A stretch of 64,000 nt of DNA from Phytophthora sp. 'mugwort'. Lineage: Eukaryota > Oomycota > Peronosporomycetes > Peronosporales > Peronosporaceae. The notes under the pieces were generated by a model. That model made no database searches and was not told the DNA's origin. It saw only the letters and a program-made list of their open reading frames with translations. Position 1 is the first letter of the stretch. Each line of letters opens with the position of its first letter. The position numbers were made by a program, and so were the translations under genes. Below are positions 30,654 to 43,995 of this stretch, piece after piece. Location: assembly GCA_033558025.1 (NCBI GenBank), contig JAUCEF010000005.1:868001-932000 (forward strand), given 5' to 3'.

Positions 30654-31312
30654 CTTCTTTTGCGCCACGCACCATCAAATTACTGCCGTCGACTTGTCCT
30701 GCTTGTCACGCCTCTCTCGCGCTCTAGCACACAGTGCGCCCCTGACCCACTGCTTTGCTGCTTTTACCAACCCACGTTGGTGTCAACGAGATCGTTCTTC
30801 TACTAGACATGCTCAATCGGCACCGGGATTTCTGCTGCCGTCATGCATTTTCCGGCTCGTTTACTGGCTTCGGTGGCTGGCCTCGATCCCGCTGATCGCT
30901 GCTGGTGTTAGCGCTGGAGTCGCCTTACATTTGACGCTCTCACGGGAGTTGGTCGGCTATCAAGTGTCCGTGCCAAATCGGCCGCAGTTAGGATCGATGC
31001 AGTGGCGTGGGGGTCGCTATGTCGTGTCAAACTTTGTATGCTCTTGACCGCGAAAGGCGTTGTAAAGGTTGTGGTAGAGGCACGGTAACAGCATGTTGTG
31101 GTGTGTTTGGCAGTCGGTAGATGTGGTTAGCGCGTTTGAAGGTCCGTTGGCCAGTACCTTGGACGAGTAGGTGGATATAGAAGCGGGTGTGTAGCGGTAC
31201 GTGAGGCCGCAGTATGTGTGATGAGCGCGTGGTGGCTTCTTGCCGTGTGTCGTTGTATGTGTTGTGAGAAATGCATTTTTCGACGACGGTGTGGTGGGTA
31301 GCTTGTCGTGCT

Positions 31313-31385
31313 TCTCCTATAGCTCAGTTGGTAGAGCGTGCGGCTGTTAACCTCAAGGTCGCTGGTTCAAACCCAGCTGGGAGAG
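31313..31385 (+). tRNA. tRNA-Asn(GTT), copy 9
   Basis: Short unit, 732 bp. Confidence 0.93.
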
Positions 31386-32044
31386 CTTCTTTTGCGCCAC
31401 GCACCATCAAATTACTGCCGTCGACTTGTCCTGCTTGTCACGCCTCTCTCGCGCTCTAGCACACAGTGCGCCCCTGACCCACTGCTTTGCTGCTTTTACC
31501 AACCCACGTTGGTGTCAACGAGATCGTTCTTCTACTAGACATGCTCAATCGGCACCGGGATTTCTGCTGCCGTCATGCATTTTCCGGCTCGTTTACTGGC
31601 TTCGGTGGCTGGCCTCGATCCCGCTGATCGCTGCTGGTGTTAGCGCTGGAGTCGCCTTACATTTGACGCTCTCACGGGAGTTGGTCGGCTATCAAGTGTC
31701 CGTGCCAAATCGGCCGCAGTTAGGATCGATGCAGTGGCGTGGGGGTCGCTATGTCGTGTCAAACTTTGTATGCTCTTGACCGCGAAAGGCGTTGTAAAGG
31801 TTGTGGTGGAGGCACGGTAACAGCATGTTGTGGTGTGTTTGGCAGTCGGTAGATGTGGTTAGCGCGTTTGAAGGTCCGTTGGCCAGTACCTTGGACGAGT
31901 AGGTGGATATAGAAGCGGGTGTGTAGCGGTACGTGAGGCCGCAGTATGTGTGATGAGCGCGTGGTGGCTTCTTGCCGTGTGTCGTTGTATGTGTTGTGAG
32001 AAATGCATTTTTCGACGACGGTATGGTGGGTAGCTTGTCGTGCT

Positions 32045-32117
32045 TCTCCTATAGCTCAGTTGGTAGAGCGTGCGGCTGTTAACCTCAAGGTCGCTGGTTC
32101 AAACCCAGCTGGGAGAG
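32045..32117 (+). tRNA. tRNA-Asn(GTT), copy 10
   Basis: Long unit, 746 bp. The upstream flank has the ACGGTATGG variant. Confidence 0.93.
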
Positions 32118-32790
32118 CTTCTTTTGCGCCACGCACCATCAAATTACTGCCGTCGACTTGTCCTGCTTGTCACGCCTCTCTCGCGCTCTAGCACACAGTG
32201 CGCCCCTGACCCACTGCTTTGCTGCTTTTACCAACCCACGTTGGTGTCAACGAGATCGTTCTTCTACTAGACATGCTCAATCGGCACCGGGATTTCTGCT
32301 GCCGTCATGCATTTTCCGGCTCGTTTACTGGCTTCGGTGGCTGGCCTCGATCCCGCTGATCGCTGCTGGTGTTAGCGCTGGAGTCGCCTTACATTTGACG
32401 CTCTCACGGGAGTTGGTCGGCTATCAAGTGTCCGTGCCAAATCGGCCGCAGTTAGGATCGATGCAGTGGCGTGGGGGTCGCTATGTTGAGTCAAACTTTG
32501 TATGCTCTTGACCGCGAAAGGCGTTGTAAAGGTTGTGGTGGAGGCACGGTAACAGCATGTTGTGGTGTGTTTGGCAGTCGGTAGATGTGGTTAGCGCGTT
32601 TGAAGGTCCGTTGGCGTTTCGGGTCTACCAGTACCTTGGACGAGTAGGTGGATATAGAAGCGGGTGTGTAGCGGTACGTGAGGCCGCAGTATGTGTGATG
32701 AGCGCGTGGTGGCTTCTTGCCGTGTGTCGTTGTATGTGTTGTGAGAAATGCATTTTTTCGACGACGGTGTGGTGGGTAGCTTGTCGTGCT

Positions 32791-32863
32791 TCTCCTATAG
32801 CTCAGTTGGTAGAGCGTGCGGCTGTTAACCTCAAGGTCGCTGGTTCAAACCCAGCTGGGAGAG
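32791..32863 (+). tRNA. tRNA-Asn(GTT), copy 11
   Basis: Long unit, 746 bp. Confidence 0.93.
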
Positions 32864-33536
32864 CTTCTTTTGCGCCACGCACCATCAAATTACTGCCGTC
32901 GACTTGTCCTGCTTGTCACGCCTCTCTCGCGCTCTAGCACACAGTGCGCCCCTGACCCACTGCTTTGCTGCTTTTACCAACCCACGTTGGTGTCAACGAG
33001 ATCGTTCTTCTACTAGACATGCTCAATCGGCACCGGGATTTCTGCTGCCGTCATGCATTTTCCGGCTCGTTTACTGGCTTCGGTGGCTGGCCTCGATCCC
33101 GCTGATCGCTGCTGGTGTTAGCGCTGGAGTCGCCTTACATTTGACGCTCTCACGGGAGTTGGTCGGCTATCAAGTGTCCGTGCCAAATCGGCCGCAGTTA
33201 GGATCGATGCAGTGGCGTGGGGGTCGCTATGTTGAGTCAAACTTTGTATGCTCTTGACCGCGAAAGGCGTTGTAAAGGTTGTGGTGGAGGCACGGTAACA
33301 GCATGTTGTGGTGTGTTTGGCAGTCGGTAGATGTGGTTAGCGCGTTTGAAGGTCCGTTGGCGTTTCGGGTCTACCAGTACCTTGGACGAGTAGGTGGATA
33401 TAGAAGCGGGTGTGTAGCGGTACGTGAGGCCGCAGTATGTGTGATGAGCGCGTGGTGGCTTCTTGCCGTGTGTCGTTGTATGTGTTGTGAGAAATGCATT
33501 TTTTCGACGACGGTGTGGTGGGTAGCTTGTCGTGCT

Positions 33537-33609
33537 TCTCCTATAGCTCAGTTGGTAGAGCGTGCGGCTGTTAACCTCAAGGTCGCTGGTTCAAACCCAG
33601 CTGGGAGAG
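33537..33609 (+). tRNA. tRNA-Asn(GTT), copy 12
   Basis: Short unit, 732 bp. Confidence 0.93.
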
Positions 33610-34268
33610 CTTCTTTTGCGCCACGCACCATCAAATTACTGCCGTCGACTTGTCCTGCTTGTCACGCCTCTCTCGCGCTCTAGCACACAGTGCGCCCCTG
33701 ACCCACTGCTTTGCTGCTTTTACCAACCCACGTTGGTGTCAACGAGATCGTTCTTCTACTAGACATGCTCAATCGGCACCGGGATTTCTGCTGCCGTCAT
33801 GCATTTTCCGGCTCGTTTACTGGCTTCGGTGGCTGGCCTCGATCCCGCTGATCGCTGCTGGTGTTAGCGCTGGAGTCGCCTTACATTTGACGCTCTCACG
33901 GGAGTTGGTCGGCTATCAAGTGTCCGTGCCAAATCGGCCGCAGTTAGGATCGATGCAGTGGCGTGGGGGTCGCTATGTCGTGTCAAACTTTGTATGCTCT
34001 TGACCGCGAAAGGCGTTGTAAAGGTTGTGGTGGAGGCACGGTAACAGCATGTTGTGGTGTGTTTGGCAGTCGGTAGATGTGGTTAGCGCGTTTGAAGGTC
34101 CGTTGGCCAGTACCTTGGACGAGTAGGTGGATATAGAAGCGGGTGTGTAGCGGTACGTGAGGCCGCAGTATGTGTGATGAGCGCGTGGTGGCTTCTTGCC
34201 GTGTGTCGTTGTATGTGTTGTGAGAAATGCATTTTTCGACGACGGTATGGTGGGTAGCTTGTCGTGCT

Positions 34269-34341
34269 TCTCCTATAGCTCAGTTGGTAGAGCGTGCGGC
34301 TGTTAACCTCAAGGTCGCTGGTTCAAACCCAGCTGGGAGAG
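34269..34341 (+). tRNA. tRNA-Asn(GTT), copy 13
   Basis: Long unit, 746 bp. The upstream flank has the ACGGTATGG variant. Confidence 0.93.
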
Positions 34342-35014
34342 CTTCTTTTGCGCCACGCACCATCAAATTACTGCCGTCGACTTGTCCTGCTTGTCACGCC
34401 TCTCTCGCGCTCTAGCACACAGTGCGCCCCTGACCCACTGCTTTGCTGCTTTTACCAACCCACGTTGGTGTCAACGAGATCGTTCTTCTACTAGACATGC
34501 TCAATCGGCACCGGGATTTCTGCTGCCGTCATGCATTTTCCGGCTCGTTTACTGGCTTCGGTGGCTGGCCTCGATCCCGCTGATCGCTGCTGGTGTTAGC
34601 GCTGGAGTCGCCTTACATTTGACGCTCTCACGGGAGTTGGTCGGCTATCAAGTGTCCGTGCCAAATCGGCCGCAGTTAGGATCGATGCAGTGGCGTGGGG
34701 GTCGCTATGTTGAGTCAAACTTTGTATGCTCTTGACCGCGAAAGGCGTTGTAAAGGTTGTGGTGGAGGCACGGTAACAGCATGTTGTGGTGTGTTTGGCA
34801 GTCGGTAGATGTGGTTAGCGCGTTTGAAGGTCCGTTGGCGTTTCGGGTCTACCAGTACCTTGGACGAGTAGGTGGATATAGAAGCGGGTGTGTAGCGGTA
34901 CGTGAGGCCGCAGTATGTGTGATGAGCGCGTGGTGGCTTCTTGCCGTGTGTCGTTGTATGTGTTGTGAGAAATGCATTTTTTCGACGACGGTGTGGTGGG
35001 TAGCTTGTCGTGCT

Positions 35015-35087
35015 TCTCCTATAGCTCAGTTGGTAGAGCGTGCGGCTGTTAACCTCAAGGTCGCTGGTTCAAACCCAGCTGGGAGAG
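35015..35087 (+). tRNA. tRNA-Asn(GTT), copy 14
   Basis: Long unit, 746 bp. Confidence 0.93.
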
Positions 35088-35760
35088 CTTCTTTTGCGCC
35101 ACGCACCATCAAATTACTGCCGTCGACTTGTCCTGCTTGTCACGCCTCTCTCGCGCTCTAGCACACAGTGCGCCCCTGACCCACTGCTTTGCTGCTTTTA
35201 CCAACCCACGTTGGTGTCAACGAGATCGTTCTTCTACTAGACATGCTCAATCGGCACCGGGATTTCTGCTGCCGTCATGCATTTTCCGGCTCGTTTACTG
35301 GCTTCGGTGGCTGGCCTCGATCCCGCTGATCGCTGCTGGTGTTAGCGCTGGAGTCGCCTTACATTTGACGCTCTCACGGGAGTTGGTCGGCTATCAAGTG
35401 TCCGTGCCAAATCGGCCGCAGTTAGGATCGATGCAGTGGCGTGGGGGTCGCTATGTTGAGTCAAACTTTGTATGCTCTTGACCGCGAAAGGCGTTGTAAA
35501 GGTTGTGGTGGAGGCACGGTAACAGCATGTTGTGGTGTGTTTGGCAGTCGGTAGATGTGGTTAGCGCGTTTGAAGGTCCGTTGGCGTTTCGGGTCTACCA
35601 GTACCTTGGACGAGTAGGTGGATATAGAAGCGGGTGTGTAGCGGTACGTGAGGCCGCAGTATGTGTGATGAGCGCGTGGTGGCTTCTTGCCGTGTGTCGT
35701 TGTATGTGTTGTGAGAAATGCATTTTTTCGACGACGGTGTGGTGGGTAGCTTGTCGTGCT

Positions 35761-35833
35761 TCTCCTATAGCTCAGTTGGTAGAGCGTGCGGCTGTTAACC
35801 TCAAGGTCGCTGGTTCAAACCCAGCTGGGAGAG
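35761..35833 (+). tRNA. tRNA-Asn(GTT), copy 15
   Basis: Short unit, 732 bp. First unit with the GGTGGCAACG spacer variant. Confidence 0.93.
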
Positions 35834-36492
35834 CTTCTTTTGCGCCACGCACCATCAAATTACTGCCGTCGACTTGTCCTGCTTGTCACGCCTCTCTCGC
35901 GCTCTAGCACACAGTGCGCCCCTGACCCACTGCTTTGCTGCTTTTACCAACCCACGTTGGTGGCAACGAGATCGTTCTTCTACTAGACATGCTCAATCGG
36001 CACCGGGATTTCTGCTGCCGTCATGCATTTTCCGGCTCGTTTACTGGCTTCGGTGGCTGGCCTCGATCCCGCTGATCGCTGCTGGTGTTAGCGCTGGAGT
36101 CGCCTTACATTTGACGCTCTCACGGGAGTTGGTCGGCTATCAAGTGTCCGTGCCAAATCGGCCGCAGTTAGGATCGATGCAGTGGCGTGGGGGTCGCTAT
36201 GTCGTGTCAAACTTTGTATGCTCTTGACCGCGAAAGGCGTTGTAAAGGTTGTGGTGGAGGCACGGTAACAGCATGTTGTGGTGTGTTTGGCAGTCGGTAG
36301 ATGTGGTTAGCGCGTTTGAAGGTCCGTTGGCCAGTACCTTGGACGAGTAGGTGGATATAGAAGCGGGTGTGTAGCGGTACGTGAGGCCGCAGTATGTGTG
36401 ATGAGCGCGTGGTGGCTTCTTGCCGTGTGTCGTTGTATGTGTTGTGAGAAATGCATTTTTCGACGACGGTGTGGTGGGTAGCTTGTCGTGCT

Positions 36493-36565
36493 TCTCCTAT
36501 AGCTCAGTTGGTAGAGCGTGCGGCTGTTAACCTCAAGGTCGCTGGTTCAAACCCAGCTGGGAGAG
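36493..36565 (+). tRNA. tRNA-Asn(GTT), copy 16
   Basis: Long unit, 746 bp, GGTGGCAACG variant. Confidence 0.93.
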
Positions 36566-37238
36566 CTTCTTTTGCGCCACGCACCATCAAATTACTGCCG
36601 TCGACTTGTCCTGCTTGTCACGCCTCTCTCGCGCTCTAGCACACAGTGCGCCCCTGACCCACTGCTTTGCTGCTTTTACCAACCCACGTTGGTGGCAACG
36701 AGATCGTTCTTCTACTAGACATGCTCAATCGGCACCGGGATTTCTGCTGCCGTCATGCATTTTCCGGCTCGTTTACTGGCTTCGGTGGCTGGCCTCGATC
36801 CCGCTGATCGCTGCTGGTGTTAGCGCTGGAGTCGCCTTACATTTGACGCTCTCACGGGAGTTGGTCGGCTATCAAGTGTCCGTGCCAAATCGGCCGCAGT
36901 TAGGATCGATGCAGTGGCGTGGGGGTCGCTATGTCGTGTCAAACTTTGTATGCTCTTGACCGCGAAAGGCGTTGTAAAGGTTGTGGTGGAGGCACGGTAA
37001 CAGCATGTTGTGGTGTGTTTGGCAGTCGGTAGATGTGGTTAGCGCGTTTGAAGGTCCGTTGGCGTTTCGGGTCTACCAGTACCTTGGACGAGTAGGTGGA
37101 TATAGAAGCGGGTGTGTAGCGGTACGTGAGGCCGCAGTATGTGTGATGAGCGCGTGGTGGCTTCTTGCCGTGTGTCGTTGTATGTGTTGTGAGAAATGCA
37201 TTTTTTCGACGACGGTGTGGTGGGTAGCTTGTCGTGCT

Positions 37239-37311
37239 TCTCCTATAGCTCAGTTGGTAGAGCGTGCGGCTGTTAACCTCAAGGTCGCTGGTTCAAACCC
37301 AGCTGGGAGAG
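37239..37311 (+). tRNA. tRNA-Asn(GTT), copy 17
   Basis: Long unit, 746 bp. Confidence 0.93.
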
Positions 37312-37984
37312 CTTCTTTTGCGCCACGCACCATCAAATTACTGCCGTCGACTTGTCCTGCTTGTCACGCCTCTCTCGCGCTCTAGCACACAGTGCGCCCC
37401 TGACCCACTGCTTTGCTGCTTTTACCAACCCACGTTGGTGTCAACGAGATCGTTCTTCTACTAGACATGCTCAATCGGCACCGGGATTTCTGCTGCCGTC
37501 ATGCATTTTCCGGCTCGTTTACTGGCTTCGGTGGCTGGCCTCGATCCCGCTGATCGCTGCTGGTGTTAGCGCTGGAGTCGCCTTACATTTGACGCTCTCA
37601 CGGGAGTTGGTCGGCTATCAAGTGTCCGTGCCAAATCGGCCGCAGTTAGGATCGATGCAGTGGCGTGGGGGTCGCTATGTTGAGTCAAACTTTGTATGCT
37701 CTTGACCGCGAAAGGCGTTGTAAAGGTTGTGGTGGAGGCACGGTAACAGCATGTTGTGGTGTGTTTGGCAGTCGGTAGATGTGGTTAGCGCGTTTGAAGG
37801 TCCGTTGGCGTTTCGGGTCTACCAGTACCTTGGACGAGTAGGTGGATATAGAAGCGGGTGTGTAGCGGTACGTGAGGCCGCAGTATGTGTGATGAGCGCG
37901 TGGTGGCTTCTTGCCGTGTGTCGTTGTATGTGTTGTGAGAAATGCATTTTTTCGACGACGGTGTGGTGGGTAGCTTGTCGTGCT

Positions 37985-38057
37985 TCTCCTATAGCTCAGT
38001 TGGTAGAGCGTGCGGCTGTTAACCTCAAGGTCGCTGGTTCAAACCCAGCTGGGAGAG
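37985..38057 (+). tRNA. tRNA-Asn(GTT), copy 18
   Basis: Long unit, 746 bp. First unit of the duplicated seven-unit block A. Confidence 0.93.
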
Positions 38058-38730
38058 CTTCTTTTGCGCCACGCACCATCAAATTACTGCCGTCGACTTG
38101 TCCTGCTTGTCACGCCTCTCTCGCGCTCTAGCACACAGTGCGCCCCTGACCCACTGCTTTGCTGCTTTTACCAACCCACGTTGGTGTCAACGAGATCGTT
38201 CTTCTACTAGACATGCTCAATCGGCACCGGGATTTCTGCTGCCGTCATGCATTTTCCGGCTCGTTTACTGGCTTCGGTGGCTGGCCTCGATCCCGCTGAT
38301 CGCTGCTGGTGTTAGCGCTGGAGTCGCCTTACATTTGACGCTCTCACGGGAGTTGGTCGGCTATCAAGTGTCCGTGCCAAATCGGCCGCAGTTAGGATCG
38401 ATGCAGTGGCGTGGGGGTCGCTATGTTGAGTCAAACTTTGTATGCTCTTGACCGCGAAAGGCGTTGTAAAGGTTGTGGTGGAGGCACGGTAACAGCATGT
38501 TGTGGTGTGTTTGGCAGTCGGTAGATGTGGTTAGCGCGTTTGAAGGTCCGTTGGCGTTTCGGGTCTACCAGTACCTTGGACGAGTAGGTGGATATAGAAG
38601 CGGGTGTGTAGCGGTACGTGAGGCCGCAGTATGTGTGATGAGCGCGTGGTGGCTTCTTGCCGTGTGTCGTTGTATGTGTTGTGAGAAATGCATTTTTTCG
38701 ACGACGGTGTGGTGGGTAGCTTGTCGTGCT

Positions 38731-38803
38731 TCTCCTATAGCTCAGTTGGTAGAGCGTGCGGCTGTTAACCTCAAGGTCGCTGGTTCAAACCCAGCTGGGA
38801 GAG
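38731..38803 (+). tRNA. tRNA-Asn(GTT), copy 19
   Basis: Short unit, 732 bp, GGTGGCAACG variant. Confidence 0.93.
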
Positions 38804-39462
38804 CTTCTTTTGCGCCACGCACCATCAAATTACTGCCGTCGACTTGTCCTGCTTGTCACGCCTCTCTCGCGCTCTAGCACACAGTGCGCCCCTGACCCAC
38901 TGCTTTGCTGCTTTTACCAACCCACGTTGGTGGCAACGAGATCGTTCTTCTACTAGACATGCTCAATCGGCACCGGGATTTCTGCTGCCGTCATGCATTT
39001 TCCGGCTCGTTTACTGGCTTCGGTGGCTGGCCTCGATCCCGCTGATCGCTGCTGGTGTTAGCGCTGGAGTCGCCTTACATTTGACGCTCTCACGGGAGTT
39101 GGTCGGCTATCAAGTGTCCGTGCCAAATCGGCCGCAGTTAGGATCGATGCAGTGGCGTGGGGGTCGCTATGTCGTGTCAAACTTTGTATGCTCTTGACCG
39201 CGAAAGGCGTTGTAAAGGTTGTGGTGGAGGCACGGTAACAGCATGTTGTGGTGTGTTTGGCAGTCGGTAGATGTGGTTAGCGCGTTTGAAGGTCCGTTGG
39301 CCAGTACCTTGGACGAGTAGGTGGATATAGAAGCGGGTGTGTAGCGGTACGTGAGGCCGCAGTATGTGTGATGAGCGCGTGGTGGCTTCTTGCCGTGTGT
39401 CGTTGTATGTGTTGTGAGAAATGCATTTTTCGACGACGGTGTGGTGGGTAGCTTGTCGTGCT

Positions 39463-39535
39463 TCTCCTATAGCTCAGTTGGTAGAGCGTGCGGCTGTTAA
39501 CCTCAAGGTCGCTGGTTCAAACCCAGCTGGGAGAG
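39463..39535 (+). tRNA. tRNA-Asn(GTT), copy 20
   Basis: Long unit, 746 bp, GGTGGCAACG variant. Confidence 0.93.
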
Positions 39536-40208
39536 CTTCTTTTGCGCCACGCACCATCAAATTACTGCCGTCGACTTGTCCTGCTTGTCACGCCTCTCTC
39601 GCGCTCTAGCACACAGTGCGCCCCTGACCCACTGCTTTGCTGCTTTTACCAACCCACGTTGGTGGCAACGAGATCGTTCTTCTACTAGACATGCTCAATC
39701 GGCACCGGGATTTCTGCTGCCGTCATGCATTTTCCGGCTCGTTTACTGGCTTCGGTGGCTGGCCTCGATCCCGCTGATCGCTGCTGGTGTTAGCGCTGGA
39801 GTCGCCTTACATTTGACGCTCTCACGGGAGTTGGTCGGCTATCAAGTGTCCGTGCCAAATCGGCCGCAGTTAGGATCGATGCAGTGGCGTGGGGGTCGCT
39901 ATGTCGTGTCAAACTTTGTATGCTCTTGACCGCGAAAGGCGTTGTAAAGGTTGTGGTGGAGGCACGGTAACAGCATGTTGTGGTGTGTTTGGCAGTCGGT
40001 AGATGTGGTTAGCGCGTTTGAAGGTCCGTTGGCGTTTCGGGTCTACCAGTACCTTGGACGAGTAGGTGGATATAGAAGCGGGTGTGTAGCGGTACGTGAG
40101 GCCGCAGTATGTGTGATGAGCGCGTGGTGGCTTCTTGCCGTGTGTCGTTGTATGTGTTGTGAGAAATGCATTTTTTCGACGACGGTGTGGTGGGTAGCTT
40201 GTCGTGCT

Positions 40209-40281
40209 TCTCCTATAGCTCAGTTGGTAGAGCGTGCGGCTGTTAACCTCAAGGTCGCTGGTTCAAACCCAGCTGGGAGAG
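40209..40281 (+). tRNA. tRNA-Asn(GTT), copy 21
   Basis: Long unit, 745 bp, GGTGGCAACG variant. Confidence 0.93.
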
Positions 40282-40953
40282 CTTCTTTTGCGCCACGCAC
40301 CATCAAATTACTGCCGTCGACTTGTCCTGCTTGTCACGCCTCTCTCGCGCTCTAGCACACAGTGCGCCCCTGACCCACTGCTTTGCTGCTTTTACCAACC
40401 CACGTTGGTGGCAACGAGATCGTTCTTCTACTAGACATGCTCAATCGGCACCGGGATTTCTGCTGCCGTCATGCATTTTCCGGCTCGTTTACTGGCTTCG
40501 GTGGCTGGCCTCGATCCCGCTGATCGCTGCTGGTGTTAGCGCTGGAGTCGCCTTACATTTGACGCTCTCACGGGAGTTGGTCGGCTATCAAGTGTCCGTG
40601 CCAAATCGGCCGCAGTTAGGATCGATGCAGTGGCGTGGGGGTCGCTATGTCGTGTCAAACTTTGTATGCTCTTGACCGCGAAAGGCGTTGTAAAGGTTGT
40701 GGTGGAGGCACGGTAACAGCATGTTGTGGTGTGTTTGGCAGTCGGTAGATGTGGTTAGCGCGTTTGAAGGTCCGTTGGCGTTTCGGGTCTACCAGTACCT
40801 TGGACGAGTAGGTGGATATAGAAGCGGGTGTGTAGCGGTACGTGAGGCCGCAGTATGTGTGATGAGCGCGTGGTGGCTTCTTGCCGTGTGTCGTTGTATG
40901 TGTTGTGAGAAATGCATTTTTCGACGACGGTGTGGTGGGTAGCTTGTCGTGCT

Positions 40954-41026
40954 TCTCCTATAGCTCAGTTGGTAGAGCGTGCGGCTGTTAACCTCAAGGT
41001 CGCTGGTTCAAACCCAGCTGGGAGAG
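40954..41026 (+). tRNA. tRNA-Asn(GTT), copy 22
   Basis: Long unit, 745 bp, GGTGGCAACG variant. Confidence 0.93.
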
Positions 41027-41698
41027 CTTCTTTTGCGCCACGCACCATCAAATTACTGCCGTCGACTTGTCCTGCTTGTCACGCCTCTCTCGCGCTCTAG
41101 CACACAGTGCGCCCCTGACCCACTGCTTTGCTGCTTTTACCAACCCACGTTGGTGGCAACGAGATCGTTCTTCTACTAGACATGCTCAATCGGCACCGGG
41201 ATTTCTGCTGCCGTCATGCATTTTCCGGCTCGTTTACTGGCTTCGGTGGCTGGCCTCGATCCCGCTGATCGCTGCTGGTGTTAGCGCTGGAGTCGCCTTA
41301 CATTTGACGCTCTCACGGGAGTTGGTCGGCTATCAAGTGTCCGTGCCAAATCGGCCGCAGTTAGGATCGATGCAGTGGCGTGGGGGTCGCTATGTCGTGT
41401 CAAACTTTGTATGCTCTTGACCGCGAAAGGCGTTGTAAAGGTTGTGGTGGAGGCACGGTAACAGCATGTTGTGGTGTGTTTGGCAGTCGGTAGATGTGGT
41501 TAGCGCGTTTGAAGGTCCGTTGGCGTTTCGGGTCTACCAGTACCTTGGACGAGTAGGTGGATATAGAAGCGGGTGTGTAGCGGTACGTGAGGCCGCAGTA
41601 TGTGTGATGAGCGCGTGGTGGCTTCTTGCCGTGTGTCGTTGTATGTGTTGTGAGAAATGCATTTTTCGGCGACGGTGTGGTGGGTAGCTTGTCGTGCT

Positions 41699-41771
41699 TC
41701 TCCTATAGCTCAGTTGGTAGAGCGTGCGGCTGTTAACCTCAAGGTCGCTGGTTCAAACCCAGCTGGGAGAG
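41699..41771 (+). tRNA. tRNA-Asn(GTT), copy 23
   Basis: Short unit with six T, 733 bp. The upstream flank has the GGCGACGG variant. Confidence 0.93.
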
Positions 41772-42431
41772 CTTCTTTTGCGCCACGCACCATCAAATTA
41801 CTGCCGTCGACTTGTCCTGCTTGTCACGCCTCTCTCGCGCTCTAGCACACAGTGCGCCCCTGACCCACTGCTTTGCTGCTTTTACCAACCCACGTTGGTG
41901 TCAACGAGATCGTTCTTCTACTAGACATGCTCAATCGGCACCGGGATTTCTGCTGCCGTCATGCATTTTCCGGCTCGTTTACTGGCTTCGGTGGCTGGCC
42001 TCGATCCCGCTGATCGCTGCTGGTGTTAGCGCTGGAGTCGCCTTACATTTGACGCTCTCACGGGAGTTGGTCGGCTATCAAGTGTCCGTGCCAAATCGGC
42101 CGCAGTTAGGATCGATGCAGTGGCGTGGGGGTCGCTATGTCGTGTCAAACTTTGTATGCTCTTGACCGCGAAAGGCGTTGTAAAGGTTGTGGTGGAGGCA
42201 CGGTAACAGCATGTTGTGGTGTGTTTGGCAGTCGGTAGATGTGGTTAGCGCGTTTGAAGGTCCGTTGGCCAGTACCTTGGACGAGTAGGTGGATATAGAA
42301 GCGGGTGTGTAGCGGTACGTGAGGCCGCAGTATGTGTGATGAGCGCGTGGTGGCTTCTTGCCGTGTGTCGTTGTATGTGTTGTGAGAAATGCATTTTTTC
42401 GGCGACGGTGTGGTGGGTAGCTTGTCGTGCT

Positions 42432-42504
42432 TCTCCTATAGCTCAGTTGGTAGAGCGTGCGGCTGTTAACCTCAAGGTCGCTGGTTCAAACCCAGCTGGG
42501 AGAG
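42432..42504 (+). tRNA. tRNA-Asn(GTT), copy 24
   Basis: Long unit, 745 bp. Last unit of block A; GGCGACGG upstream. Confidence 0.93.
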
Positions 42505-43176
42505 CTTCTTTTGCGCCACGCACCATCAAATTACTGCCGTCGACTTGTCCTGCTTGTCACGCCTCTCTCGCGCTCTAGCACACAGTGCGCCCCTGACCCA
42601 CTGCTTTGCTGCTTTTACCAACCCACGTTGGTGTCAACGAGATCGTTCTTCTACTAGACATGCTCAATCGGCACCGGGATTTCTGCTGCCGTCATGCATT
42701 TTCCGGCTCGTTTACTGGCTTCGGTGGCTGGCCTCGATCCCGCTGATCGCTGCTGGTGTTAGCGCTGGAGTCGCCTTACATTTGACGCTCTCACGGGAGT
42801 TGGTCGGCTATCAAGTGTCCGTGCCAAATCGGCCGCAGTTAGGATCGATGCAGTGGCGTGGGGGTCGCTATGTCGTGTCAAACTTTGTATGCTCTTGACC
42901 GCGAAAGGCGTTGTAAAGGTTGTGGTGGAGGCACGGTAACAGCATGTTGTGGTGTGTTTGGCAGTCGGTAGATGTGGTTAGCGCGTTTGAAGGTCCGTTG
43001 GCGTTTCGGGTCTACCAGTACCTTGGACGAGTAGGTGGATATAGAAGCGGGTGTGTAGCGGTACGTGAGGCCGCAGTATGTGTGATGAGCGCGTGGTGGC
43101 TTCTTGCCGTGTGTCGTTGTATGTGTTGTGAGAAATGCATTTTTCGACGACGGTGTGGTGGGTAGCTTGTCGTGCT

Positions 43177-43249
43177 TCTCCTATAGCTCAGTTGGTAGAG
43201 CGTGCGGCTGTTAACCTCAAGGTCGCTGGTTCAAACCCAGCTGGGAGAG
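43177..43249 (+). tRNA. tRNA-Asn(GTT), copy 25
   Basis: Long unit, 746 bp. First unit of block B, counterpart of copy 18. Confidence 0.93.
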
Positions 43250-43922
43250 CTTCTTTTGCGCCACGCACCATCAAATTACTGCCGTCGACTTGTCCTGCTT
43301 GTCACGCCTCTCTCGCGCTCTAGCACACAGTGCGCCCCTGACCCACTGCTTTGCTGCTTTTACCAACCCACGTTGGTGTCAACGAGATCGTTCTTCTACT
43401 AGACATGCTCAATCGGCACCGGGATTTCTGCTGCCGTCATGCATTTTCCGGCTCGTTTACTGGCTTCGGTGGCTGGCCTCGATCCCGCTGATCGCTGCTG
43501 GTGTTAGCGCTGGAGTCGCCTTACATTTGACGCTCTCACGGGAGTTGGTCGGCTATCAAGTGTCCGTGCCAAATCGGCCGCAGTTAGGATCGATGCAGTG
43601 GCGTGGGGGTCGCTATGTTGAGTCAAACTTTGTATGCTCTTGACCGCGAAAGGCGTTGTAAAGGTTGTGGTGGAGGCACGGTAACAGCATGTTGTGGTGT
43701 GTTTGGCAGTCGGTAGATGTGGTTAGCGCGTTTGAAGGTCCGTTGGCGTTTCGGGTCTACCAGTACCTTGGACGAGTAGGTGGATATAGAAGCGGGTGTG
43801 TAGCGGTACGTGAGGCCGCAGTATGTGTGATGAGCGCGTGGTGGCTTCTTGCCGTGTGTCGTTGTATGTGTTGTGAGAAATGCATTTTTTCGACGACGGT
43901 GTGGTGGGTAGCTTGTCGTGCT

Positions 43923-43995
43923 TCTCCTATAGCTCAGTTGGTAGAGCGTGCGGCTGTTAACCTCAAGGTCGCTGGTTCAAACCCAGCTGGGAGAG
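43923..43995 (+). tRNA. tRNA-Asn(GTT), copy 26
   Basis: Short unit, 732 bp, GGTGGCAACG variant; counterpart of copy 19. Confidence 0.93.

Noticed and set aside
30323..30727. 134-codon GTG-start open frame running through the tRNA gene
   Set aside because: It appears only when the T run has six bases, which joins two spacer frames, and it reads straight through the tRNA. It is a repeat artefact.
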